From positions 3,410,001 to 3,474,000 of the forward strand of contig NZ_BSUM01000001.1 of assembly GCF_030161595.1 (NCBI RefSeq): a DNA stretch of 64,000 bases, written 5' to 3'. The notes beneath the pieces were generated by a model that saw nothing but the letters and a program-made list of their open reading frames with translations, was not told the origin of the DNA and did not search any database. Source of the DNA: Litorihabitans aurantiacus. Its GTDB lineage: Bacteria > Actinomycetota > Actinomycetes > Actinomycetales > Beutenbergiaceae. A program made the position numbers and the translations under genes. Below are positions 18,201 to 26,745 of this stretch, in pieces (positions within the stretch are counted from its first letter, which is position 1; each line of letters begins with the position of its first letter).

Positions 18201-19144
18201 ATGACCACCTCCGACCTGTACCGGCCGCCCCGACCGACGATCAGCTACGAGCTCTACCCCCGCGCACGCCGAAGGGCGAGGCGCAGGTGTGGGACACCGT
18301 GACCACCCTCAGCGACCACGTCGCCGACTACTTCTCCGTGACCTACGGCGCCTCGGGCTCGACGGCGGAGAGGTCGCAGGCGCTGGTGGCGCGCATCATC
18401 GCCGAGACGCGCGTCCCGGTCATCGCCCACCTGACGTGCGTGGGCCGCACGGACCCGCAGCTGCGCGAGGTCGTGGGCGAGTTCCTCGACGCCGGCGTCC
18501 GCAACTTCCTCGCGCTGCGCGGCGACCCGCCCGCGGGGGAGACCGACTGGGCGCCCGGGCCAGACGAGGTCGCGCGCGCCTGCGACCTCGTCACCCTCAT
18601 CCGCGAGGTCGAGGCCGAGCGGTTCGGCACCCGCGGGCTCGACCCGCTCTCGCGCCTGGCGGACCACCGCAGCCGCCGCGCGGCGGTGAGCATCGCCGTC
18701 GCCGCCTACCCGGGGATGCCCGAACCGGGCGCGGGTTTCCGCGTGCGCGACGACGAGCTCGCCGCCCTGCGAGCCAAGCAGGACGCGGGCGCCGATTTCG
18801 CCATCACGCAGCTGTTCTTCGACGCTGCGGCGTACCGCGAGCTGCTGCGCGCCGCCGTCGCGGCCGGCATCACGATCCCGCTGGTGCCCGGCATCCTGCC
18901 GCTGACCGACCCCTCACGGATACGCCGCCTGTGCGACCTCAACGCGATCCCGCACCCGCGCGAGCTGCTCGCGCGGCTCGAGGACGCGCCGGAGCCGGAC
19001 CGGGCGCGCGTGGGCCTCGAGGCGACGTCGTCGCTCATCCGCGAGGTGCTGCACGCCGGCGCCCCCGGCCTGCACCTCTACACGTTCAACAGGTCCGACG
19101 GCGTGACCGCCCTCCTCGAGGACGTCCTGCGCCAGACCGTCTGA
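18201..19144 (+). CDS. metF: 5,10-methylenetetrahydrofolate reductase MetF (frameshifted)
   Basis: This enzyme reduces methylenetetrahydrofolate to 5-methyltetrahydrofolate with FAD, giving the methyl donor for methionine synthesis. Read across the missing base in the C5 run at 18257-18261, it is about 314 aa. Family features: ISYELYPPRTPKGE at the N-terminus (rebuilt across the shift), FSVTYGASGS, PVIAHLTCVGRT, FLALRGDPP, then ADFAITQLFFDAAAYRELL and GITIPLVPGILPL. The riboswitch just upstream and metE just downstream make a methionine-synthesis unit under SAM control. The frameshift is most likely an assembly error because both halves are otherwise intact. Confidence 0.88.
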
Positions 19145-19321
19145 CGCCCCCACCAGCCAGCACGACCAGCACCACCGGAACCAAGCGCCGCAGCCGGAGC
19201 CCCGCGCGGCGTGACCACCCGGCACCACCAGAGCCACCCGATCACCCCGCACGACGTCGCATGCCGGAGCCCCGCGCGACGCCGCTGCTCACCGCACCCA
19301 CCGACGCTCGAAGGAGCACAC

Positions 19322-21682
19322 GTGACCAGTTCCGCCACGCACGCCCCCGCCCACCCGACCGCCTCGATCCTCGGCTACCCCCGCATCGGCCCGCGCCGCG
19401 AGCTCAAGAAGGCGGTCGAGAGCCACTGGGCCGGCCGCACCACGCTCGGGGAGCTCGAGACGAGCGCGGCCGCGCTGCGCCGTCGCACGCTGGAGCGCCT
19501 GCGCGAGCTCGGTCTCGGCGCGGAGGACTCGGCGATCCCGCTGGACTTCTCCTACTACGACCAGGTGCACGACGCGACGCTCGCGCTCGGGATCGTGCCC
19601 GAGCGGTTCGCGGACGTGCGCGCCGCCGACGGTTCGATCGACCTCACCGGCTCCTTCACGCTCGCGCGCGGCGAGGGCGAGCGGGTGCCGCTCGAGATGA
19701 CCAAGTGGCTGGACTCCAACTACCACTACCTCGTGCCCGAGATCGGGCCGGACACGGCGATCGGCTACGCGGGGTCGCGTCGCGTCGCCGAGGTGCGCGA
19801 GGCGGCGGCGCTCGGCGTCGTGGGTCGTCCGGTCGTCGTCGGGCCGGTGTCGCTGCTGCTTCTGGCCAAGGCGGCCGACGGCGCGCCCGAGGGCTTCTCG
19901 CCGCTCGACCGCCTGGACGAGGTGGTCGAGGCCTACGTCGCGCTGCTCGCTGACCTCCGGGCCGCCGGGGCCGCGTGGGTGCAGCTCGACGAGCCCGCCC
20001 TGACGAGCGACACCTGGGCCGCGTCGCCGGCGCAGGTGCGCGGCGCCGTCGCCCGCGCCTACGGCGTGCTCACGACGGCGGAGGTCGCGACGGGCGGTCG
20101 GCCCGCCATCGCCGTCGCGGCGGGCTACGGCGCGCTCGGCGACGCGATCGACCCGCTGCTCGCGGCCGGCGTGGAGGCGATCGCGCTGGACCTGGTGAAG
20201 GGCGAGGTGCCGGCGGCGTCGGCGCCCGACGGCGCGACGCGCGACTTCTCACGGGTCGCGCTGCTCGGCGGGGTGGTCGACGGGCACAACGTGTGGGCGA
20301 CCGACCTCGACCGCGCCGCCGCGCGGCTGGAGGAGCTGCGGGCGCTCGGCGCGGCGAGCACCGGCGTGACGACGTCGACGTCGCTGTTCCACGTGCCGCA
20401 CACCGTGGCCGACGAGGCCGGCAACCCCGAGCTGCCGGCGCAGGTGGCCTCGTGGCTCGCGTTCGCCGACGAGAAGGTGGGCGAGGTGCTGGCGCTCGCG
20501 GCCGGGCCCGAGGTGGCCACCGCCGCCTTCGCCCGCTCGCGCGAGGTCGCGGCCGACCGCGCCGCGGCGCCCGGCGTGCGCCGCGCGGAGGTGCGGGACC
20601 GGACGGGCTCGCTCGCGCCGTCGTCGTTCTCGCGCGAGGAGTATGGCGTGCGCCGGGCCGCGCAGGAGGCGGTGCTCGACCTCCCCGCGCTGCCGACCAC
20701 GACGATCGGCTCGTTCCCGCAGACGGGCGAGCTGCGCCGGGCACGGGCGGCGCTGCGCGCCGGGACGCTGTCGGACGGTGAGTACACCTCGGCCATGCGC
20801 GAGGAGGTGGCGCGCGTGATCGCGCTGCAGGAGGAGCTCGGCCTGGACGTGCTGGTCCACGGCGAGCCCGAGCGCAACGACATGGTGCAGTACTTCGCCG
20901 AGAACCTCGACGGGTTCGCGGTGACGCAGCACGGCTGGGTGCAGAGCTACGGCTCCCGGTGCGCGCGGCCCTCGATCCTGTGGGGCGACGTCTCGCGGCC
21001 CGCGCCGATCACCGTGCCGTGGGCGACGTACGCGTCCTCGCTGACGACGGCTCCCGTGAAGGGGATGCTGACGGGGCCGGTCACGATCCTGGCGTGGTCG
21101 TTCGTGCGCGACGACCAGGGGCTGGGTGAGACGGCCAACCAGGTCGCGCTGGCGCTGCGCGACGAGATCGCGGACCTCGAGGCGGCGGGCATCGGGATCA
21201 TCCAGGTCGACGAGCCGGCGCTGCGCGAGCTGCTGCCGCTGCGCCGCGCGGACCACGCCGCCTACCTCGACTGGTCGGTCGCGTCGTTCCGGCTCGCGAC
21301 CTCGGGCGTGGCGGCCGAGACGCAGATCCACACCCACCTGTGCTACTCGGAGTTCGAGGAGGTGTTCGACGCGATCGACGGGCTCGACGCCGACGTCACC
21401 TCGATCGAGGCGGCGCGCTCGCGCATGGAGATCCTGCCCGCGGTGGCGGCGGCCGGGTTCGAGCGGGGGATCGGCCCGGGTGTGTACGACATCCACAGCC
21501 CGCGCGTGCCGTCGCAGACCGAGGTGGCGGAGCTGCTGCGCGGGGCGCTGGGGTCGGTGGGCGAGCGCACCCTGTGGGTGAACCCGGACTGCGGTCTGAA
21601 GACGCGGGGCTACGAGGAGACGACGACGTCGCTGCGCCACCTGGTCGCGGCGGCCCGCGAGGTGCGCGCCGGCCTCGCCTGA
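19322..21682 (+). CDS. metE: Cobalamin-independent methionine synthase MetE
   Basis: This transfers the methyl group from 5-methyltetrahydrofolate polyglutamate to homocysteine without B12. The protein is 786 aa, full length for the family, with two homologous barrels: the N-terminal one opens ASILGYPRIGPRRELKKAVE and the catalytic one opens LPTTTIGSFPQT. The zinc ligands lie in HTHLCYSEFEE and NPDCGLKTR, and DVLVHGEPERNDMVQYF is the usual active-site stretch. The GTG start has a GAAGGAG site. The 177-nt gap after metF holds a 16-nt direct repeat (19193-19208 and 19263-19278) but no riboswitch that I can recognise. Confidence 0.95.
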   Translation: MTSSATHAPAHPTASILGYPRIGPRRELKKAVESHWAGRTTLGELETSAAALRRRTLERLRELGLGAEDSAIPLDFSYYDQVHDATLALGIVPERFADVRAADGSIDLTGSFTLARGEGERVPLEMTKWLDSNYHYLVPEIGPDTAIGYAGSRRVAEVREAAALGVVGRPVVVGPVSLLLLAKAADGAPEGFSPLDRLDEVVEAYVALLADLRAAGAAWVQLDEPALTSDTWAASPAQVRGAVARAYGVLTTAEVATGGRPAIAVAAGYGALGDAIDPLLAAGVEAIALDLVKGEVPAASAPDGATRDFSRVALLGGVVDGHNVWATDLDRAAARLEELRALGAASTGVTTSTSLFHVPHTVADEAGNPELPAQVASWLAFADEKVGEVLALAAGPEVATAAFARSREVAADRAAAPGVRRAEVRDRTGSLAPSSFSREEYGVRRAAQEAVLDLPALPTTTIGSFPQTGELRRARAALRAGTLSDGEYTSAMREEVARVIALQEELGLDVLVHGEPERNDMVQYFAENLDGFAVTQHGWVQSYGSRCARPSILWGDVSRPAPITVPWATYASSLTTAPVKGMLTGPVTILAWSFVRDDQGLGETANQVALALRDEIADLEAAGIGIIQVDEPALRELLPLRRADHAAYLDWSVASFRLATSGVAAETQIHTHLCYSEFEEVFDAIDGLDADVTSIEAARSRMEILPAVAAAGFERGIGPGVYDIHSPRVPSQTEVAELLRGALGSVGERTLWVNPDCGLKTRGYEETTTSLRHLVAAAREVRAGLA

Positions 21683-21690
21683 CACTTTCG

Positions 21691-21750
21691 CGAGAGCTTT
21701 GCTGACCCTCCCCGAGAGGTTTGCTGACCCTCGCCGAGAGGATTCCCGAC
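21691..21750. repeat. 22-nt CGAGAG repeat array after metE (three units)
   Basis: CGAGAG recurs at 21691, 21713 and 21735, exactly 22 nt apart, each followed by a TTTGCTGACCCTC-like stretch. It starts within 10 nt of the metE stop and runs straight into a hairpin terminator. Related arrays lie at 10569, 25417, 26593 and 42623. Confidence 0.85.
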
Positions 21751-21784
21751 GCCGGGGCCGTGGCACGTCGCCCACGGCCCCGGC
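21751..21784 (+). terminator. Hairpin terminator after metE
   Basis: A 13-bp stem (21751-21763 with 21772-21784) has an 8-nt loop and directly follows the repeat array. Confidence 0.75.
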
Positions 21785-21860
21785 CGCCGTCGTCGTCCCT
21801 CGCTGAGCGCCGGGTGCTGCCGCGCGGCTGAGATCCCACTGAGACCAAACTGTGATGATG

Positions 21861-21876
21861 GTCGAAACGATTCGAC
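21861..21876. promoter_or_regulatory. Palindromic LacI-type operator before the sugar importer
   Basis: GTCGAAACGATTCGAC is a palindrome with a central CG, the hallmark of LacI-family operators. It is about 110 nt before the importer gene at 21988. No LacI gene is adjacent, so the regulator must lie elsewhere. Confidence 0.55.
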
Positions 21877-21987
21877 AGTTGCCAGGGGGTCCAGAGGGGG
21901 CGTTGGATCACTCCGTCGCCCGGACGTTCAGGCGATCGCCCGTGCCTGGAGCGCACGGGATGGCACCACGACGCTGTGGAGGAACTC

Positions 21988-23382
21988 ATGACTGCATCGC
22001 CCCTTTCTCGTAGGCGCGGGAGCGCCGCGGTCGTCGCGACCGCCGCCCTCGCCCTCGTCCTCTCCGCGTGCAGCGACGGCGGATCCGGCGACGGAGGCGG
22101 AGGTGGCGGGGGTGACGACACCGCCAGCGCCGCCGGCGAGATCGACTGCACCCCCTACGAGGAGTTCGGCGACCTCGACGGAACGTCCGTCTCGGTCTAC
22201 ACCTCGATCGTCGAGCCGGAGTCGGACCAGCAGATCAACTCCTACAAGCCGTTCGAGGACTGCACCGGCGTCACCATCGACTACGAGGGCTCGCGCGAGT
22301 TCGAGGCGCAGCTCCTGGTGCGGATCCAGGCCGGCAACACCTCCGACATCGCCTTCCTGCCGCAGCCGGGCCTGCTCAACACCATCGTGACGGAGTACCC
22401 CGAGGCCATCGTCGAGGCACCCGCGCAGACCGCGGCGAACGTCGACGAGTACTTCGACCCCGCGTGGAAGGGCTACGGCTCGGTCGACGACACGTTCTAC
22501 GCCGCGCCGCTGGGCGCCAACGTGAAGTCGTTCGTCTGGTACTCGCCGTCCGTGTTCGAGGGCGCCGGCTACGAGATCCCCGAGACGTGGGACGACCTGC
22601 TCGCCCTGTCCGACCAGATCGTCGACGACGGCGCGATGCCCTGGTGCGCCGGTGTCGAGTCCGGTGACGCGACCGGGTGGCCGGGCACCGACTTCATCGA
22701 GGACGTCGTGCTGCGCACCGCCGGCCCCGACGTCTACGACCAGTGGGTGACGCACGAGATCCCCTTCAACGACCCGCAGATCGTCGAGGCGTGGGACGCC
22801 GCCGGCGAGATCCTGAAGAACCCGGACTACGTCAACGCCGGGCTCGGCGGGGTCGACTCGATCGCCACGACGCCGTGGACCGACGCCGGTCTCGGCATCC
22901 TCGACGGCACCTGCTACCTGCACCGCGCCGCCAACTTCTACGCCACGCAGTGGCCCGAGGGCACGACCGTCGCGCCCGACGGCGACGTGTACGCGTTCTA
23001 CCTCCCGGGCGACGGCGAGACCCGCCCCGTCCTCGGCGGTGGCGAGTTCGTCGCGGCGTTCTCCGACCGCCCCGAGGTCCAGGCGTTCCAGACCTACCTG
23101 TCCTCGCCGGAGTGGGCCAACGCCAAGGCCAAGGTGACCGACACCGGTGGCTGGGTCAGCGCCAACAAGGGCCTCGACCCCGAGAACCTCGTCACCGAGT
23201 TCGACCAGCTGAACGCCGAGATCCTCCAGGACCCCGACTCCGTGTTCCGGTTCGACGGTTCCGACCTCATGCCCGGCTCCGTCGGTGCCGGCACCTTCTG
23301 GACCGCGATCGTCGAGTGGCTGACCGGGGCAGACACCGAGACGGTGGTCGACCAGGTCGAGGCCTCCTGGCCCACGAGCTGA
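21988..23382 (+). CDS. Sugar ABC transporter substrate-binding lipoprotein (alpha-glucoside type)
   Basis: The 464-aa product has a lipoprotein signal (LALVLSACSDGG), a Gly-rich linker and an extracellular solute-binding family 1 fold. Segments resembling AglE-type alpha-glucoside binders are SVSVYTSIVEPESDQQ, TIDYEGSREFEAQLLVRI, DIAFLPQPG and DATGWPGTDFIEDVVLR. The ATG at 21988 has a strong GGAGG site. Two permease genes follow, forming an importer that needs a shared ATPase such as MsmK, as none is encoded here. A LacI-type palindrome upstream suggests sugar induction. The exact sugar is inferred from family resemblance only. Confidence 0.85.
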   Translation: MTASPLSRRRGSAAVVATAALALVLSACSDGGSGDGGGGGGGDDTASAAGEIDCTPYEEFGDLDGTSVSVYTSIVEPESDQQINSYKPFEDCTGVTIDYEGSREFEAQLLVRIQAGNTSDIAFLPQPGLLNTIVTEYPEAIVEAPAQTAANVDEYFDPAWKGYGSVDDTFYAAPLGANVKSFVWYSPSVFEGAGYEIPETWDDLLALSDQIVDDGAMPWCAGVESGDATGWPGTDFIEDVVLRTAGPDVYDQWVTHEIPFNDPQIVEAWDAAGEILKNPDYVNAGLGGVDSIATTPWTDAGLGILDGTCYLHRAANFYATQWPEGTTVAPDGDVYAFYLPGDGETRPVLGGGEFVAAFSDRPEVQAFQTYLSSPEWANAKAKVTDTGGWVSANKGLDPENLVTEFDQLNAEILQDPDSVFRFDGSDLMPGSVGAGTFWTAIVEWLTGADTETVVDQVEASWPTS

Positions 23383-23388
23383 TCCGAT

Positions 23389-23428
23389 CCGACGAGGGGG
23401 CCCGCCGATCGGCGGGTCCCCTCGTCGG
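23389..23428 (+). terminator. Hairpin between the binding-protein and permease genes
   Basis: CCGACGAGGGG on the left pairs with CCCCTCGTCGG on the right, with an inner CCCGCCG/CGGCGGG stem. A partial terminator at this position would keep the binding protein more abundant than the permeases, a common arrangement. Confidence 0.7.
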
Positions 23429-23479
23429 GCTCCGAGCAGGTGGCGCGGGCGATGGTGCCCGCCGGAGGGGAGTTTTCAC

Positions 23480-24469
23480 ATGGACTGGTTGATCAACCCC
23501 AGCTCGACCGGGGGCAAGTTCCTGGTGATGGTCGTGGCCATCGTCCTGTTCGTCCTCGTCATGGCCGTGATCCTGTTCGCGGTCGACCGGCCGCGGCGCG
23601 TGCCCCGCTGGGTGGTGGCGACGGCGTTCGCCGGCCCCGCGATCGCGCTCGTCGCCGTCGGGCTCGTCTACCCGGGCATCCTGACGATCGTCAACTCGTT
23701 CAAGAGCACGAACGGGCGCGACTGGGTCGGGTTCGCCAACTACGCCCAGGCCTTCACCGAGGGGCAGTTCCAGATCGTGCTGCGCAACACGGCGGTCTGG
23801 GTCATCCTCGTGCCGATCCTGGCGACGGCGATCGGCCTGATCTACGCCGTCCTCGTCGACCGCACGCGGTTCGAGAAGCTCGCCAAGGCGCTCATCTTCC
23901 TGCCGATGGCGATCTCGATGGTCGGCGCGTCGATCATCTGGAAGTTCGTCTACGAGTTCAAGCCGGACCAGCCCGGCGTCAGCCAGACGGGACTGCTGAA
24001 CCAGCTCCTCGTCTGGGTCGGGCTCGAGCCGCAGCAGTTCCTGTCCACGCAGCCGTGGAACAACCTCTTCCTCATCGTGGTGATGATCTGGATCCAGACC
24101 GGTTTCGCGATGACCGTGTTGTCGGCGGCAATCAAGGCGATCCCCGACGACGTCGTCGAGGCCGCGCGTCTCGACGGCGTGAAGGGCGTGGGCATGTTCC
24201 GCCACATCACGATCCCGAGCGTGCGTCCGGCGCTCGTCGTGGTGATCACGACGATCGCGATGGGCACGCTGAAGGTGTTCGACATCGTCCGCACGATGAC
24301 AGGCGGCCAGTTCGGCACCTCGGTCATCGCGAACGAGTTCTACACGCAGCAGTTCCGGCAGGCGAACCAGGGGCTGGCGGCTGCGCTCGCGGTCATCCTG
24401 TTCGTGCTGGTGATCCCGCTCGTGATCTACAACATCGGCCAGATGAAGAAGGCGGAGGAGATCCGATGA
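23480..24469 (+). CDS. Sugar ABC transporter permease (MalF/AglF type)
   Basis: The 329-aa product begins with one extra N-terminal helix (VMVVAIVLFVLVMAVILFAV) before the usual six-helix permease core. The EAA loop that contacts the ATPase is EAARLDGVKGVGMFRHITIP (about residue 230), and FDIVRTMTGG resembles the AglF subfamily. It begins after the intra-operon hairpin with a GGAGGGGA site, and its stop overlaps the start of the next permease in an ATGA junction. It should pair with the downstream permease and the binding protein upstream. Confidence 0.88.
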   Translation: MDWLINPSSTGGKFLVMVVAIVLFVLVMAVILFAVDRPRRVPRWVVATAFAGPAIALVAVGLVYPGILTIVNSFKSTNGRDWVGFANYAQAFTEGQFQIVLRNTAVWVILVPILATAIGLIYAVLVDRTRFEKLAKALIFLPMAISMVGASIIWKFVYEFKPDQPGVSQTGLLNQLLVWVGLEPQQFLSTQPWNNLFLIVVMIWIQTGFAMTVLSAAIKAIPDDVVEAARLDGVKGVGMFRHITIPSVRPALVVVITTIAMGTLKVFDIVRTMTGGQFGTSVIANEFYTQQFRQANQGLAAALAVILFVLVIPLVIYNIGQMKKAEEIR

Positions 24470-25410
24470 GCCAGCCCGTGACCGTCGGCCCCGCGCTGGT
24501 CGACGACGACGTCGCCGTCCAGGAGCCCGGACCGCGCCGCGTCCGAGGACGCGGCAGGATCGGTGGCCGCGCCGAGCTCGCGACCAAGCGTCTGAGCTCC
24601 CCGTGGGCGTCCGCGCTCGCGATCATCATCGCGATCCTGTGGACCGTGCCCTCGCTCGGGCTGCTGGTCACCTCGGTCCGGCCCGAGCTCGACATCCGGC
24701 GCTCCGGCTGGTGGACGGGCCTGGGCGGTGACTTCACGCTCGACAACTACACGAACGCGCTGTCGGGGTCGGGCGGGCTCGGGTCGTTCTTCGTGAACTC
24801 GTTCGTCATCACTCTGCCGGCCGTGGTCATCCCGATCTCGATCGCCCTGCTGGCGGCGTACGCGTTCGCGTGGATCGACTTCAAGGGTCGGAACTTCCTG
24901 TTCGTCGCGATGTTCGCGATGCAGGTGGTGCCGCTGCAGGTCGCGCTGGTCCCGCTGATCAAGGCGTACCTGTCCCTCGGGATCAACGGGTCGTTCTGGG
25001 CGGTGTGGATCTCGCACGCGATGTTCGGCCTGCCGCTCGCGATCTTCCTCCTGCACAACTTCATGAAGGACATCCCGCCGGCGCTCGTGGAGGCCGCCCG
25101 GGTCGACGGCGCCGGGCACGTGAAGATCTTCCTCCAGGTGCTCATGCCGCTGCTGGTCCCGGCGATCGCGTCGTTCGCGATCTTCCAGTTCCTGTGGGTG
25201 TGGAACGACCTCCTGGTCGGCCTGACCTTCTCGAGCACCGGGTCCCGACCGATCACGGTCGCGATCGCCGAGCTCGCGGGGTCGCGCGGCGGCCAGTGGC
25301 ACCTGCTGACGGCGGGGGCGTTCATCTCGATGATCGTGCCGATCGTGGTCTTCATCGCGCTGCAGCGGTTCTTCGTCCGCGGCCTGCTGGCGGGTTCGGT
25401 CAAGGGCTGA
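24466..25410 (+). CDS. Sugar ABC transporter permease (MalG/AglG type)
   Basis: This is the second membrane subunit, 314 aa. After a charged cytosolic N-terminus of about 45 residues come six helices. The EAA loop EAARVDGAGHVKIFLQVLMP is near residue 210, and the protein ends FFVRGLLAGSVKG, the typical MalG C-terminus that reaches the ATPase. It overlaps the upstream permease gene by 4 nt. The stop is followed within 7 nt by a two-unit CGAGAG repeat and then a terminator, closing the operon. Confidence 0.88.
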   Translation: MSQPVTVGPALVDDDVAVQEPGPRRVRGRGRIGGRAELATKRLSSPWASALAIIIAILWTVPSLGLLVTSVRPELDIRRSGWWTGLGGDFTLDNYTNALSGSGGLGSFFVNSFVITLPAVVIPISIALLAAYAFAWIDFKGRNFLFVAMFAMQVVPLQVALVPLIKAYLSLGINGSFWAVWISHAMFGLPLAIFLLHNFMKDIPPALVEAARVDGAGHVKIFLQVLMPLLVPAIASFAIFQFLWVWNDLLVGLTFSSTGSRPITVAIAELAGSRGGQWHLLTAGAFISMIVPIVVFIALQRFFVRGLLAGSVKG

Positions 25411-25416
25411 CCTTCG

Positions 25417-25460
25417 CGAGAGGATTGCTGACCCTCGCCGAGAGGATTGCCGACGCCCGT
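25417..25460. repeat. 22-nt CGAGAG repeat (two units) after the importer operon
   Basis: CGAGAGGATTGCTGACC at 25417 is followed by CGAGAGGATTGCCGACG at 25439, again 22 nt apart. It sits 7 nt past the stop, in the same place and orientation as the array after metE. Confidence 0.85.
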
Positions 25461-25461
25461 C

Positions 25462-25503
25462 ACGGCGGGTCCTGACGTCTCCGACGACGTCGGGACCCGC
25501 CGT
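25462..25503. terminator. Hairpin terminator between convergent genes
   Basis: ACGGCGGGTCC (25462-25472) pairs with GGGACCCGCCGT ending at 25503, with inner GACGTC pairing. It can serve both the importer operon and the convergent gene ending at 25512. Confidence 0.7.
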
Positions 25504-25511
25504 CGTCGCGC

Positions 25512-26423
25512 TCACCAGGTACGTGGCCGGACGGCGCACCCCAGAGCGTCCCCGAGCTCGAGCTCGTAGGCGGGGTCCTCGCCGAAGAGGTTCTCGCGGT
25601 GGGCGATGACGAAGCGGATGGAGTGCACGAAGCCGATGTGGACGCGCCGGCCGCCGTCGTGCTCCGTGTCGGCCGCGGTGCTGTGGTTCGCGCGTCCGTC
25701 GTACTCCGACGCGAGGCGCGACGCGACGAAATACGAGTCGAGGTGCCACTCCTTAGCGTCGGACTCCCGGATGACGTGGTCGAGGTCGGGGATCGGGAGG
25801 CCGGCGTCGATGATCCGCATGCGCATCCAGGACTCGCCGTGCCGGTTCGCGCGGCCGTCGAGCAGCGGGGCGAGCTCCTTCGCCTGCTTCAGACCTGGCA
25901 GCCGGCGCAGCGGGGCGAGGTACTCACCGAGCGTGGCGAGGTCGACGACGTCGGCGCGCAGCAGCGCGTCCCCGGCCGCGAGGGCGTAGGGCCGCCACGA
26001 CAGGCGGAGCAGGTCGGCGGCGGTGCGCTGGGGAGAGGTCACCGCGACGCCGCGCACGACCCGGACGTCGCCGTCGGGCAGGCACGTCTGTCGGGTGCGC
26101 ATGCGTGAGGACACGGACCGGACGTGGCCGTGCGGCACCACGGTCATGAGACGGAGGTCGCGCATGTCGCCGGGCGGCGCGGTGTCGGCGCCGTAGAGCC
26201 ACGCGGCCGAGTGGTCGGAGACGACGGCGTCGCGCGGCAGCACGAGGGACGCGGCGGCGAGCCGGAGGTCGCGGGTGTCGGGCGATCGGACGTCGACGGC
26301 GACCCCGCGGAACACCCGCCGCAGCGCGCCGCCGTGGATGGCGTCGCGCAGCTGGCGCTCGGAGAGGCCGACGTCGGGCGACGTCGTCGTGAGGAACGGT
26401 AGACCTGCGTTGAGGAGGGGCAT
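25512..26423 (-). CDS. AbiEi-like / DUF559-type hypothetical protein
   Basis: The product is 303 aa of a family common and multi-copy in actinobacteria. The N-terminal winged-helix-like region (GLSERQLRDAIHGGALRRVFRGVAV) and SDHSAAWLYG resemble AbiEi-type antitoxin/regulator proteins. The C-terminal half (RHGESWMRMRIIDAGLPIP and HLDSYF...SEYDGRANHS) resembles a Vsr/PD-(D/E)XK-like nuclease fold, with D and E residues that could bind metal. The start at 26423 is favoured because the upstream codons add only low-complexity residues. No partner toxin is adjacent, and biological activity is unknown. Confidence 0.65.
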   Translation of the reverse strand: MPLLNAGLPFLTTTSPDVGLSERQLRDAIHGGALRRVFRGVAVDVRSPDTRDLRLAAASLVLPRDAVVSDHSAAWLYGADTAPPGDMRDLRLMTVVPHGHVRSVSSRMRTRQTCLPDGDVRVVRGVAVTSPQRTAADLLRLSWRPYALAAGDALLRADVVDLATLGEYLAPLRRLPGLKQAKELAPLLDGRANRHGESWMRMRIIDAGLPIPDLDHVIRESDAKEWHLDSYFVASRLASEYDGRANHSTAADTEHDGGRRVHIGFVHSIRFVIAHRENLFGEDPAYELELGDALGCAVRPRTW

Positions 26424-26592
26424 GCTCGAGGGTGGCGCGGTCCGGAGGGTCGTGGGGGCGCGCACAGGTGCTCGAGGGACAACGGCGCGGGCGAGGGGCC
26501 TGGGGACAGTCCGGGGCCGCGGTGTGGAGCGATCATGGGCTGAGCGCTGACAGGGGGCGGCGTGTCCGGTTCGGTTGGTCTGTGTCGCCAGT

Positions 26593-26745
26593 GCTCTCGG
26601 GGAGGGTCGGGAAACCTCTCGTGGTGGGTCGCCGGTGCTCTCGGGAAGGGCAGGAAAGCTCTCGGGGAGGGGCGCCAGTGCTCTCGCGGAGGGTCAGGAA
26701 AGCTCTCGGGGAGGGTCGGTAAAGCTCTCGCGGAGGGTGGGGGAG
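26593..26745. repeat. 22-nt CGAGAG repeat array, seven units, overlapping a gene 3' end
   Basis: GCTCTCG-type units start at 26593, 26615, 26637, 26658, 26680, 26702 and 26724: spacing 22 nt except one of 21. On the minus strand they read TTTCCTGACCCTCCCCGAG, the same family as the arrays after metE and the importer. The last two units code for the C-terminus and stop of the helicase gene (ends 26694). The rest of the gap 26424-26592 shows no gene. Confidence 0.85.

Noticed and set aside
19193-19278. 16-nt direct repeat in the metF-metE spacer
   Set aside because: Two copies only, no element boundaries or inverted ends; likely chance or a small duplication.
21691-26745. 22-nt repeats considered as CRISPR
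   Set aside because: Units abut each other or vary continuously with no unique spacers, and there are no cas genes.
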